From positions 16,993,001-17,057,000 of the forward strand of contig CM055318.2 of the NCBI GenBank assembly GCA_029255685.2: a DNA stretch of 64,000 bases. The letters run 5' to 3'. Position numbers and translations under genes: made by a program. Positions within the stretch are counted from its first letter, which is position 1, and each line of letters opens with the position of its first letter. The notes below the pieces were generated by a model. That model made no database searches. It worked only from the letters and a program-made list of their open reading frames with translations, and was not told where the DNA came from. Shown piece by piece: positions 43,857 to 53,776 of this stretch. Source of the DNA: Silene conica. Taxonomy: Eukaryota > Streptophyta > Magnoliopsida > Caryophyllales > Caryophyllaceae.

Positions 43857-46800
43857 TTGGCCTTGCTTGGAATTGTAGGGGCCTCAATAGTTCGCTCTCC
43901 CCTACAATTCAGAAAATAAGAGCGTTTATTAGTAGTAAACAGTATGACTTTATCTTTTTAAGTGAAACAAAATGTAATAGGCAAGGTAGTCTTTCTCTTT
44001 TTCATGTTTTTAGGCCTTATGGCTTTTGTAATTTCCATAGTGTTGATGCACTTGGAAGGTCGGGGGGGCTATGGGTAGGCTGGAAAAAGGAGGCTCGTAT
44101 GAGAGTCGTATTGGATTGTAAGCATTTTGTCGTTTTGCTAGTGGAATCTAATAGTGCGGCTTTGTGGTACCTTGTTCTTTTCTATGGAGCACCGATGGTG
44201 GAGAACCGGTTGGATGTGCTTAAGTCTTTGGGAGAGTGGATGGAATTTTGGAACCATCCCTTTCTCATTCTTGGGGACTTTAATCAAGTTGAGTCAAGTA
44301 CGGACAAAAAAAGTCAAAGCGTTGGCCGAATTGCAGGGGCTAGTCACTTTGCAAAATGGAAGATAAGCCACAAGCTGGTTGACATTCCGTTTAAGGGGCC
44401 CAGATTCACCTGGTGTAATAACCGGAGTGGAAATCGGAGGGTCTATGAAAGATTGGATAAAGCCATGGGATCTAAAGATTGGTTTCTGCACTTCCCAAAC
44501 TCGGGGGTTGAGCACTTTCCGATTCAACTCTCAGATCACGCCCCGATTGAGTTTAATCTGAATCTTTCCAAAGCAAGTGGCAAAGGCAAACCCTATAAGG
44601 TGGATGCTTGGGCTCTTGATCATGAGGATTGTATAAAGGATGTTCAAAAGGCCTGGGCAACTGATTTCGTTGGATCCCCGAGTTACTGTTTGGTCCGCAA
44701 GTTGGCTACCACTAGGAATAAAATTAAACTTTGGTCTCTCTCAAAGACTCGGGAGTGGAAGCAAAAATGGGAGGCATTTGATAAGAAGCTCTTAGACGGG
44801 CTTGAAGATGACTTTGCTGGCAAAGGGGAAGACAAGTATGTTGCGGCCCATAAGGAGTTGAAACTCTATGTTGAGGCCTCGTCCTCCTACTGGAGGCAAA
44901 GGGCAAAGACTAAATGGGCCAAGGAAGGAGATGCGTGTACAAAATTCTTTTTCAACTGGGTCAAAGGAAGAACCGGAAAGAATTTTATACATAGCATAAG
45001 AAGAGAAGATGGTACTTGGATTAGGGGGGAGCAAGAGGTGGGCCTGGAATTCCTGACCTTCTTCAAAGATATTTTTCAGGCTGGAAGTCCGTTACCTGAA
45101 CCAAGGGAGGAGAGTTGCTTTGAGGTTTTTTTGAAGGCTATTACCTCTCGAATATCTGAGGATGAGGCGGATTCGCTGGCTCGGCCTTTCACAAGGAAGG
45201 AAGTTCGGAAAGCTGTCTTTCAGATGGGACCCTTGAAGTCCCCGGGTCCTGATGGAGTTCCTGGGTTTTTTTTCCAAAAATGTTGGGGTATTGTGAATGA
45301 AGATGTCTGCAAAGGAATCCTGTCGATTCTTAACTCTGGACGTGTCCTGAAGGAAATGAATAGAACTTTCATCGCTGTTATCCCTAAGGTCGACCATCCG
45401 GAACAGGTCTCAGATTTCCGACCTATTAGTCTATGTAACGTTCTTATGAGGGTGGTGTCTAAATGCATCGTTAATAGGCTGGTTAAGGTGATGGGGAAAC
45501 TGGTGGGTGACTCCCAGGGAGCTTTTATTGCGGGCAGACAGATCAGTGATAATATTCTTCTTGCTCATGAGCTAATCGCTAATGTGAACAATACCCGGTA
45601 TGGTAAGGGGAGTAAGTGTGTCTTCAAAGCTGATGTGAGTAAGGCGTATGACAGGATCCGATGGGATTTTCTGTCTGCAGTTCTAAAAAGGTTTGGTTTC
45701 CCTACTCACCTTATTACTCTTATTATGAATTGTGTGTCTTCTGTTAGTTATGAAATCCTCCTAAATGGACAACCCCTCAAAGGCTTTCGCCCAAGTTGTG
45801 GGCTTAGACAGGGTGATCCACTGTCTCCGTTCTTGTTTATCCTGTGTATGGAAGCTTTGGCCTCACAAATCAATCTAGCTCAGTTTGATGGTCTCCTTAA
45901 AGGAATTCGGGTGTTCCGCGGAGCACAGCGAATTTCAAACCTTTTCTTTGCCGATGACTCGGTTTTCTTCTTGGAGAATAAGGCGGGGGCTGCTACGACC
46001 CTTATGAGTATTCTCGAATGGTTTTGTGATCTCTCTGGCCAAAAGCTTAATCACTCAAAGTCAGGTGTGCTGTTCAGCCCGAATTGTACCCTGAAGACCA
46101 TACAAGAAACTCTGCAAGCTTTTCATATTAGGCATAACATTGGTTTAGGGAAGTATCTGGGAATTCCTACGGAGTTCCATTGTTCTAAAAGGGATGTCTT
46201 CTGGGGGATGGTGGAGTACGTCACCAAGAGAATCTCATCCTGGAACGCTCTCTTTTTGTCGGCGGCAGGTCGGTTAACCCTTATCTCTTCCGTCCTCTCA
46301 AATCTCTCCATTTATTTTCTATCGGTGTTTAAAATACCGGTAAGTGTGACACGGAAGTTAAATTCCCTTCTGTCACATTTTTGGTGGGCCGGAAATAGAT
46401 CGGGTAAAACGATTGCGTGGTGCAGTAATAAATTCCTAAGCCTTCCCAAAAGGGATGGGGGATTAGGAATCAGAGATATAGGATGTATGAACAAAGCTCT
46501 CCTGGCCAAACATGGGTGGAGAATTCTTTCTGGTGAGGACTCTCTTTTCTGCAGGATTTTTAGGGGTCTAATTGGGGGTCTACAGGGCAACACGGGAGAC
46601 AGGAGTTACAATATCAAAAATAACTCTTCCTGGGGCCTAAAAAGCATCTTTCTTGGTGTCCAGTGGATTAAGGAGTATATAGGATGGAAGCCTGGCAAAG
46701 GATCTAAGTTAAACATCTGGATTTCCAAATGGGTGAGTGGAGAGTCCCCATGCCCTAAGGATTGTTGGTTGGCCCCTAATTGGACGCACCTATACAATCT

Positions 46801-48022
46801 CACTGTCTCTGATCTGATCACTGGTGGGGGTGAGTGGAATGTTCTGATGGTGAATGCCCTGTTTGATGAGCCCTGGCGAAGCAGAATTCTTGCGATGCCT
46901 ATTCCTTCTTATCGTTCCTATGACAAGGCTTATTGGCCGTTGAATAGAAATGGTGTCTACTCGGTTAAGAGTGGATATGGTATCATTTGGAAGGACTTTT
47001 TCGACCAAAAAGGTAGTCCTAGGGATAAGTCACGAATGAAAAAGGCTGTGGAGAGTTATGGGGGTCGGCGATTGTGGAGGCTTCAAATCCCACCCAAGTG
47101 GAAAGTCTTCCTTTGGAAGATTTGCACTAACACTCTCCCCTGTGGGGCAGAAATGCAGAATAGGAAGTTTACAGACCCTGTGCGATGTGGTTTATGTAGT
47201 CAGAAGGAGGGGGGAGTGGAAACGTTGGAGCATATCTTCCGGGATTGTGATTTTGCTAAGCGTTTTTGGGCTGGTTCCCTTTTGGGGATACGAACGGAAA
47301 ATGCACATTATTTGGATATCCAAATATGGATTGCAAATTGGATCAGCCTGCTGGGTAAAATGGATGATGGGAAATGGAGGATCGGCACTTTTGTCGCCAC
47401 TCTGTGGAATCTCTGGAAACAACGAAATGAGGTTGTCTTCCGGGGGAGTGGCTTCCCTGTGGCACATCTCTATCATTTGCTGATAAATGATGTTGAGTCG
47501 ACTAACTTTTCTTGCGATAAGGCTTTGGATGAGCTAAGTTCTGGGTTGTTGGGGAAGACCTCTCCGGAGTCTGAAGCCAAGGAATTGGCGGATGGTAAGG
47601 AGTTCTTCCTTATCGGTCGAAAAGGCTTGTGTATTACGACGAAAATCATGGTGGATGCGGGATGGAGGGCTACCCTTGAAGCGGGCATTGGTTTCGTGGC
47701 CTACAACCAGCACGGTGGTGAGGTGGGTCGTCAATGTAAGGCATGCAGGGCGGAGTCAGCACTTCAGGCGGAAATAAAAGGTTTGCTCGAGGCAGCGCGA
47801 TGGGCTCGGGATAGGGGCTGCTCTCACGTGCAGCTTACTTCAGACTGTCTTGGCGCTATTCTTCAGCTTGCAGGGTTGGAAGATCCGGACCACCAAATAC
47901 AGGATTTTCTCGATGACTGGACCGCCTTAATCACTTCTTTTCACTGTTTAAGTTTATCTTTTGTTCCACGTAGGTTTAATAGGGTTGCGCATGAACTGGC
48001 GTCATGTGCATTTGGATTGTAA
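43853..48022 (+). CDS. LINE ORF2: endonuclease, reverse transcriptase, RNase H
   Basis: 1389 residues. An AP-type endonuclease at 1-240 (LAWNCRGLN; FLSETK; LGDFNQV; LSDHAPIEF) nicks the target. Reverse transcriptase at about 470-780: IPKVDHPEQVSDFRPISLCN, FKADVSKAYDRI, GLRQGDPLSPFLF, and the catalytic FADD at about 700 (YADD in many LINEs). A zf-RVT zinc-binding segment lies at about 1075-1145 (LWRLQIPPKWKVFLWK; CGLC; HIFRDC). A C-terminal RNase H domain at about 1265-1389 has candidate acidic residues in VDAGWR, AEIKG and TSDCLG. The RNase H tail is typical of one plant L1 lineage. All catalytic motifs are present and the frame is fully open. It starts at the ATG inside the ORF1 stop. Confidence 0.95.
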   Translation: MIGLAWNCRGLNSSLSPTIQKIRAFISSKQYDFIFLSETKCNRQGSLSLFHVFRPYGFCNFHSVDALGRSGGLWVGWKKEARMRVVLDCKHFVVLLVESNSAALWYLVLFYGAPMVENRLDVLKSLGEWMEFWNHPFLILGDFNQVESSTDKKSQSVGRIAGASHFAKWKISHKLVDIPFKGPRFTWCNNRSGNRRVYERLDKAMGSKDWFLHFPNSGVEHFPIQLSDHAPIEFNLNLSKASGKGKPYKVDAWALDHEDCIKDVQKAWATDFVGSPSYCLVRKLATTRNKIKLWSLSKTREWKQKWEAFDKKLLDGLEDDFAGKGEDKYVAAHKELKLYVEASSSYWRQRAKTKWAKEGDACTKFFFNWVKGRTGKNFIHSIRREDGTWIRGEQEVGLEFLTFFKDIFQAGSPLPEPREESCFEVFLKAITSRISEDEADSLARPFTRKEVRKAVFQMGPLKSPGPDGVPGFFFQKCWGIVNEDVCKGILSILNSGRVLKEMNRTFIAVIPKVDHPEQVSDFRPISLCNVLMRVVSKCIVNRLVKVMGKLVGDSQGAFIAGRQISDNILLAHELIANVNNTRYGKGSKCVFKADVSKAYDRIRWDFLSAVLKRFGFPTHLITLIMNCVSSVSYEILLNGQPLKGFRPSCGLRQGDPLSPFLFILCMEALASQINLAQFDGLLKGIRVFRGAQRISNLFFADDSVFFLENKAGAATTLMSILEWFCDLSGQKLNHSKSGVLFSPNCTLKTIQETLQAFHIRHNIGLGKYLGIPTEFHCSKRDVFWGMVEYVTKRISSWNALFLSAAGRLTLISSVLSNLSIYFLSVFKIPVSVTRKLNSLLSHFWWAGNRSGKTIAWCSNKFLSLPKRDGGLGIRDIGCMNKALLAKHGWRILSGEDSLFCRIFRGLIGGLQGNTGDRSYNIKNNSSWGLKSIFLGVQWIKEYIGWKPGKGSKLNIWISKWVSGESPCPKDCWLAPNWTHLYNLTVSDLITGGGEWNVLMVNALFDEPWRSRILAMPIPSYRSYDKAYWPLNRNGVYSVKSGYGIIWKDFFDQKGSPRDKSRMKKAVESYGGRRLWRLQIPPKWKVFLWKICTNTLPCGAEMQNRKFTDPVRCGLCSQKEGGVETLEHIFRDCDFAKRFWAGSLLGIRTENAHYLDIQIWIANWISLLGKMDDGKWRIGTFVATLWNLWKQRNEVVFRGSGFPVAHLYHLLINDVESTNFSCDKALDELSSGLLGKTSPESEAKELADGKEFFLIGRKGLCITTKIMVDAGWRATLEAGIGFVAYNQHGGEVGRQCKACRAESALQAEIKGLLEAARWARDRGCSHVQLTSDCLGAILQLAGLEDPDHQIQDFLDDWTALITSFHCLSLSFVPRRFNRVAHELASCAFGL

Positions 48023-48040
48023 GACTTTTCTTTACTACTG

Positions 48041-48042
<2 letters not shown>

Positions 48043-48088
<46 letters not shown>
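48043..48088 (+). repeat. LINE poly(A) tail, 46 A
   Basis: An uninterrupted A run directly after a 20-base 3' UTR; the last four A overlap the TSD. Confidence 0.95.
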
Positions 48089-48090
<2 letters not shown>

Positions 48091-48182
48091 ACATGCTCCT
48101 ACTTGGGTTCATTTTATTTAGACACACTAAATTTATTTGGGTTTATTGTTTCAGGTTCCGAGGTCGTCTCTCTAATACCATT

Positions 48183-49362
48183 TGTAACACCCTCATAACC
48201 CAAGTTCTTTACGAAGGACGATCAGACTATGAAAGTGTCATAATTTCAGTTTTTTGAGGTACATCAAAGTAAAGGTGCAAGTAACTTGTTATAAAGATAA
48301 ATAATGTGAAATACAACTGTCTCAAAAGAATAGTAAAACAACAATTGTCTGCGGAAGCTACATATAAAAGTAAACTGCGAAAAAGATGTGATGACCCAAT
48401 CCTCCCAGCTATAACATCAACAATCGCGATGTAATACCTGAGAATCTGTTCACCATAACCATGAATCATCATAATAATATACAACAAACGTCAGTTACTG
48501 TTAAATAAGGCAGTCACTACCAAAAGTAATAACAAATACCAAATACGCAACAGTCAAACTGATATCATATCACATCAACTCATAAGTGCCGACCTCTAGT
48601 CCCACATCCAACCCCCACTTGCTCACAACAAGAGGTACCCAGACCATTAATTTGCACATCCCCTCCACGTGGGGAACCACAAAGGGCGATCATAGGATTG
48701 AGAATCATTTCCCGTCAATGGTCCCAAACATATGTTCTTAATCAAATACTCAACAACACAGTGATATTAGTTATACAGATAGTAGAAAACTGTCACAACT
48801 GCACATAGCAATAACTGAGTAGGGAAACCCGACTCTTAAAGCAAATCACATAAGGTTAAGATCTGAATATGTTCTACCACTGTTCTTCTATGAAATTTTC
48901 CCCTAAGATAACATATAATGTATACAAACAATCGTCACAATCTTAACTTATCGCAAAACATACTAACTAGTGAATTCAATACTTACTTGGCGACAACGAT
49001 GTATCTAGGCTATGATGATCGGCGCGACTAGACTCCGGTAGGTACTTCTAAGGATTTAGAGTAAGAGATTTTGAGAGAAAGGTTATAAGGCAGCAGACTT
49101 TTTAAGGTAAAATAAGTTTTTAACATTCGAATTTTTTTTATAAAGCTACCGCGACGCTGACACGAAAAATCGCACTCAATCGAGTACATGCGGTACTCAG
49201 CTAAGTTGGACCAGATCGACTGAGTTACACCAACTCGGTCGAGTTCACCTAACTCGACCGAGTTGGGTCGAACCCCAGCAACCAACTTTGGCCTTGGGTC
49301 AACTCGACCGAGTTTAACCAACTTGACCGTGTTACTCATACGACTAAGAGAAGAGTGTTACA
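48183..49362 (-). mobile_element. LTR, TGTAACACC...GTGTTACA (probable solo)
   Basis: TGTAACACCCTC at the left and GAGTGTTACA at the right give LTR-like inverted ends over 1180 bases. No pol genes on either side and no matching 5-bp duplication (CCATT versus ATTTG), so it may be a solo LTR with damaged flanks or a fragment. By analogy with 58673-59961 its sense strand is the minus. It carries an ACTCGACCGAGT motif array. Confidence 0.65.
49196..49335. repeat. ACTCGGTCGAGT palindromic motif array in LTR
   Basis: CAACTCGGTCGAGTT, AACTCGACCGAGTT and variants occur about six times at 20-40 base spacing. Each is nearly self-complementary. A weaker form is in the LTR at 59800-59930. Confidence 0.85.
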
Positions 49363-49598
49363 ATTTGTGTATCTATAATGCATCAACTTTAGTGGTTTAA
49401 TGTGGTAGAAGCATTCTCTGAATCAACCTAGGTTTGATAATTTTATTTGCAATTTACATTCATTCGACCACCATGATAACGACAATATATTGATATTTTA
49501 AAGAAGCGTAATCATATCTATAAAAGTTATAGATATCAAGCATTAATTAAAATTTATATATTAATATAAGGTATTGTTAAAAGGGGTCTATCTTGTAA

Positions 49599-50119
49599 CA
49601 CTACAAGAAACGTGAAATAGGGCGACAAGCAAAAGGCGACTGCTATAGGTAGACGCCAAATTGACGACTGAATATACAGTCGGGAGACTGAAATCAGTCG
49701 CCAAAATCGCGACCACCAAAACCACCTACCGACGAAATTTGGCGACTGGAATTTTCATGAAAACACCCCGGTCTATAGGCGACTGAACTGAAGTTTTTAG
49801 CGACTGAAATCAGTCTCCAAAACAAAGGCCACAAACCAGTAGCTACTGGTGCGCCAACTAAGTTGGCGACTGAAAGGGAAAAATGGCGACTGATTTCAGT
49901 CGCCAATTTGGCGACTACTGCGTGTTTTTGTCGCCATTTTTGCGACTACCTGTCAGTCGCTAATTCTCCCATTTGGCGACTGACTTTAGTCGCCCGAGTT
50001 GTAAAAGGCGACTAACATCCGCGACTCTTCTTAGGCGACTAATTTCATTCGCTAATATGATATTGGCGATTGTTTTCAGTTGTCCAATATAGTCGCCCTA
50101 GTAGAAATTTCTTGTAGTG
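49599..50119. mobile_element. CACTA-type MITE packed with GGCGACT motifs
   Basis: Perfect CACTACAAGAAA start and, inverted, end (TTTCTTGTAGTG), with a 3-bp TSD TAA (49596-49598, 50120-50122). The 521 bases hold more than a dozen copies of GGCGACTGA/TCAGTCGCC in both orientations. No coding capacity. Confidence 0.95.
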
Positions 50120-50122
50120 TAA

Positions 50123-50947
50123 ATATCGCACAAGGCCTCCGAAATATTAGGGACGACTCGGATTCGAGTGATTATATTTTGGTCATTTTTGTGCAATTTT
50201 ATTATTAAATACTCCCATTCCCTAAATCCTAGATTCGCCATTACTTTGTGGATAGTCGCGAGTTCGAGTCTATTTAACAACATGTTTTTTGGAATGTCCT
50301 AAGTCGTTGTGGGAGGACGATTTAAGCTGGAATCGCTCACTCCTCTCGAGCGACTTACCTTGAAGTAGCATACTAGAGTTTGAGTGGACATTAAGTGACA
50401 CTTTGGTAAAAGTCGTTGAGCTGGAGAGAGACTTGAATCCGAGCCTAGCGTCGGTGATGACATGAATCCATTTTGAGTAAATACTTTGAAACTCAAGCTA
50501 TTTCGTTAATTTGTTTGTGTTTGAGCCCTATTTTGAAAAAGCATTCCGATTTTGTCTTATAAAACCGTTTTATACAACAATTTGTATGCGTCAAAAAAAT
50601 TCTTAATAATAATTAAGTATGTGGTATTGTGATAATATGTACGAATTTCCCTTTCTTCTATATTGTAGGCTTACATTTATACAAATTTATTATTTTTGGC
50701 ATTCTAATTTGTCTTATTCACTAGATCATTTTAAAACTAAGATAAATATAATCGTCTTAAACAACAATACAATAAGTTTATATCTGTCACAAGCTTGTGA
50801 CGGGATCAAATATCACTCACTAGGTAGATAAAGAAAAGAAAGAGTATCTAGATAATCACAAAAAGATTATTGTTACTCCGTATTTTCCAAAAGAATTTTA
50901 TTTGTCCGGTCAATGTGAATGAAAATTTGTGATAAGAATGCCATGCC
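50123..50947. other. spacer with a TTGTGACGG-family remnant
   Basis: 50778-50935 resembles the MITE at 18290 (GTCACAAGCTTGTGACGGG near its left, GAATGAAAATTTGTGA near its right) but is degraded. No gene elsewhere in this stretch. Confidence 0.55.
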
Positions 50948-52288
50948 TAGGGATGTCAATGGGGCGGGGCGGGTGCGGAGGAGGGTCAACCTGCGCCCGC
51001 CCCGCGAACTTTTAATGTGCACCCGCACCCGCCCCGCGACCCGCGGCGGGTTGAACCTTTCAAAACCATCCCCGCCCCGTGGGGACCCGTTGACCCGCCT
51101 AGCTCCTCAAGAATATAAATCGTGAATCTAAAATATACTAGTCGTAGTACTTATACAAATAAGTTTTCGCAAAATATCTTAACATTAATTAACAAAAGTC
51201 CGTTGAGCCATGAAACGGTTTTACATACAAATATATCACGAAACGCATGCACAAACAGCAGCCCAAATACGGAATACTGAGTAGTGAACTAGTGATTATT
51301 GCCTTATTGGACTAATGGGTAGAAGTTACTTACTTGTTTGGGCCTCATTGGACTACTGGGTAGGGGTTACTTATTTATTAAAAGTTTTCTTTTAATCTTT
51401 TAAGTTATATTTTTTTATCTATATATACTAGTGTAACACCCGTGAAAAATCACGGGGTTGCGTACACTTACTTTTAAAGACGACATATATAAATTTTACT
51501 TATTATACATCATTCTATTTATTCGGACAATTGTAGAATATTTTGATCTGACTTATTTTAATGAAGTATTGTTACCTAATTTGTAAGGTTTTGATTGTAG
51601 AACACCCGTGAAATATTTCCACGGTGATTTCGTTATAATTAGGGAATCAAATGATCTTAATATTAGTATATAAATTAGTATATAGGAAACAATTAGGGAA
51701 TCAAATATTCCCACGGTGATTGATGATTAAATTATGGAATCAAATATTCAAGCTTTTTGTATATCTTAACCGTGTGAATATTGTAGAATATTAATTAGTA
51801 TATAAATTTAATTAATTAATTACAGAATATTTAGGTCAAAGAGAATAATTATGAGATAATTTAGGTAAAACGGTATTTGAATAAAATAATGTGAATATCT
51901 GACTTGGCATAAATCGGAACTCCTGATTGGTCTATGAAACATAAATTTGTGAGGGTGAATGTGAGGGCGAGAAAGAGTAAACGCTGAAACGATATTGCGC
52001 CACGTCAGCGAATTTACATTTTGCTTTTATAGTAATAATGATATTACTATTAGATATTAGTCTTTATTAGGTGGGTATAAGCGGGGCGGGGACATGTGGG
52101 ATGGGTGTGGGGCGGGGTGGGTATGGGGCGGGTCTCATGTGATACCCGCACCCGTCCCGCGACCCGCGACGAATGATGCGTTTGAAAACCATCCCCGCCC
52201 CACGACCCACCAAATCATTACCCATACCCGCCCCACGTGGGGCGGTGCGGGGCGAGACCCGCCAAGACTAGCCCCATTGACATCCCTA
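50948..52288. mobile_element. hAT-type element, TAGGGATGTCAATGG ends
   Basis: Left TAGGGATGTCAATGGGGCGG and right, in reverse, TAGGGATGTCAATGGGGC are near-perfect TIRs. The flanks TGCCATGCC and GTGCCCATGCC look alike but do not give a clean 8-mer, so the TSD is uncertain. The sub-ends match those of 35951-39382 closely, including AATCGTGAATCTA and GGTTTTACATACAA stretches. A Helitron lies in the middle. No transposase gene. Confidence 0.88.
51428..52041 (-). mobile_element. non-autonomous Helitron inside hAT element
   Basis: In reverse it starts TCATTATTACTATAAAAGCA and ends with hairpin CCCCGTGATTTTTCACGGG, then TGTTACA and CTAG. Host A and T flank it as expected (A at 51427, T at 52042). 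GCGCCACGTCAGCG lies near the 5' end. 614 bases. Confidence 0.88.
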
Positions 52289-52455
52289 GTGCCCATGCCC
52301 TTATAAAAACGCGAAAAAAGTGTAATAACAGAAAAAATTTACCGAGGGAATATATCCACGCTTTTCCTTACCTTTTCCTCATTCTAGTCCAAAAAGTGGC
52401 AAGAATCTAAAAAAAACAAATGATAGCTTTGACTTCATTCTTCCTTAAACTTTTA

Positions 52456-52850
52456 GGGTGTGTTTGGATACAATTTTAGGAGGGAAAGGGAGGGGAGGGA
52501 AAGGGAGGGGAGGGGAGGTGAAGTGAGGTGAGGTGAGGGGAGGGGAATTTTGGTTGTTTGGATAATAAAATTATTGAGAGGGAAATGAAAGAGGATAAAA
52601 AGGGACATGGTATATTGGATAGAGATGTTAATGAAATATGATGAATAATGTAGTGTATTATGGTTTTCCTTCCAAATCTCACCTACTTAGGAAAGAAAAC
52701 TATTTGAACTAATGGAAGGAAAATGGATCCTCTCATTTCTCTCCCCCCTCATTTCCCTCCCACTCAATATTGTATCCAAACGAGAGAAACTACATCCCTC
52801 CCTTTCCCTCCCCTCCCTTTCCCTCCAAATCCCCCTATCCAAACATAGCC
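52456..52850. mobile_element. Tourist-type (PIF/Harbinger) MITE
   Basis: GGGTGTGTTTGGATACAA and, inverted, GGCTATGTTTGGATAG; TTA duplicated outside (52453-52455, 52851-52853). The sub-ends are purine/pyrimidine-rich inverted repeats (GGGAGGGGAGG / CCCTCCC). Located just upstream of the RING-CH gene. Confidence 0.9.
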
Positions 52851-52989
52851 TTAAGGTTGCTTTTGGTGATAGACATAGCATGATAAAAACAACATAAGAT
52901 TAGTAGTAATAAGAGTTATTATTATTAGTAGTAATTTCTGGGCAAAGGAAAGTAATTAAGGAAAGATGGAGTATGGTTAACTAACAAAG

Positions 52990-53077
52990 CAATACCTTTC
53001 TTCATTGTTTTGTTGTTTTTTTTTTGTCTTCGTTGCTATTTTGTTGCACAAAACAAGTTTACAAGAAACCATCCCTT
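52990..53077 (+). other. putative 5' UTR exon of the RING-CH gene
   Basis: A T-rich leader ends ATCCCTT|GTAAGT, a strong donor. Together with the acceptor before 53776 it would splice out a 698-base leader intron just ahead of the ATG. Exact transcript start unknown. Confidence 0.45.
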
Positions 53078-53776
53078 GTAAGTTTGTCCTTCTCTTTTTA
53101 TTATTTTGTGTTACTTTTAATATGGTATTTGTGTACTACATTTACATGGCAAAGGCAAACCATTTTGTGTTTCTGTATCACTATCACCTTAAGCTCAAGG
53201 TTGGTTCTTTCTCATCATTATTAGGAATTGGGTTTTCAATTTGGTTTTTGATTTGGGTTTAGTTTCATGAAATCTTTAGATTATGGTTTGGATGTCAATT
53301 GTGTCATGAGTGTTTTCACACGTTAAATTCTCGTGTAAGATGGTCTCTCGTAACCTGTTTGTGAAAATGGGTCATGATGTTGGCATAAATGAATCGATTT
53401 TACACAATGTTTGTGTAACATGAACTTACATGAGAATAGCTGTTGCACACATGGGTTTGATTCTTTTATCAATTTGGTTTATTGATTAGATTGAACTGAT
53501 TTGATATTGCTCCGGAAGGTATTAGTTTTACTACCATTTGGGTTTATTGCGAGGGTTTTGTTCTAAGTAGTCTTTGGTTTCACAAATACTAAAATTTTTT
53601 AGGATGAAAATTTCAGTGCAGAGTATATTTTTGAATTATAAATTTGGATGTTGGTGGCAATTGAAGTGAACAGGAAGGAGTTTTGTTTTTTCCAGGGAGA
53701 CCAAATTGAGTTAATGTGCTGAATGCATTTAAATGAGGCTCTTCTAGGCTGAATTTTGAACTATTTACTCTACAGG

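Larger units (their letters stand above)
40652..48088 (+). mobile_element. full-length L1-type LINE, apparently intact
   Basis: It has a 448-base 5' UTR, ORF1 (41100-43856), ORF2 (43853-48022), a 20-base 3' UTR and a pure tail of 46 A. The target-site duplication AAAACTACATGCTCCT is perfect (40636-40651 and 48085-48100, sharing A residues with the tail). The implied first nick is TTTT/AA, the L1 endonuclease preference. No internal stop or frameshift interrupts either ORF. Long, clean tail and perfect TSD suggest a young insertion. It moves by copying its RNA into DNA at the cut target. Confidence 0.95.

Noticed and set aside
41412-47734. Minus-strand open frames across the LINE
   Set aside because: Antisense shadows of ORF1 and ORF2; the plus frames have continuous domains and catalytic motifs.
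48183-49362. Clean solo LTR with a 5-bp TSD
   Set aside because: The ends look right but the flanking 5-mers do not match, so I kept it as an LTR or fragment and not as a proven solo LTR.
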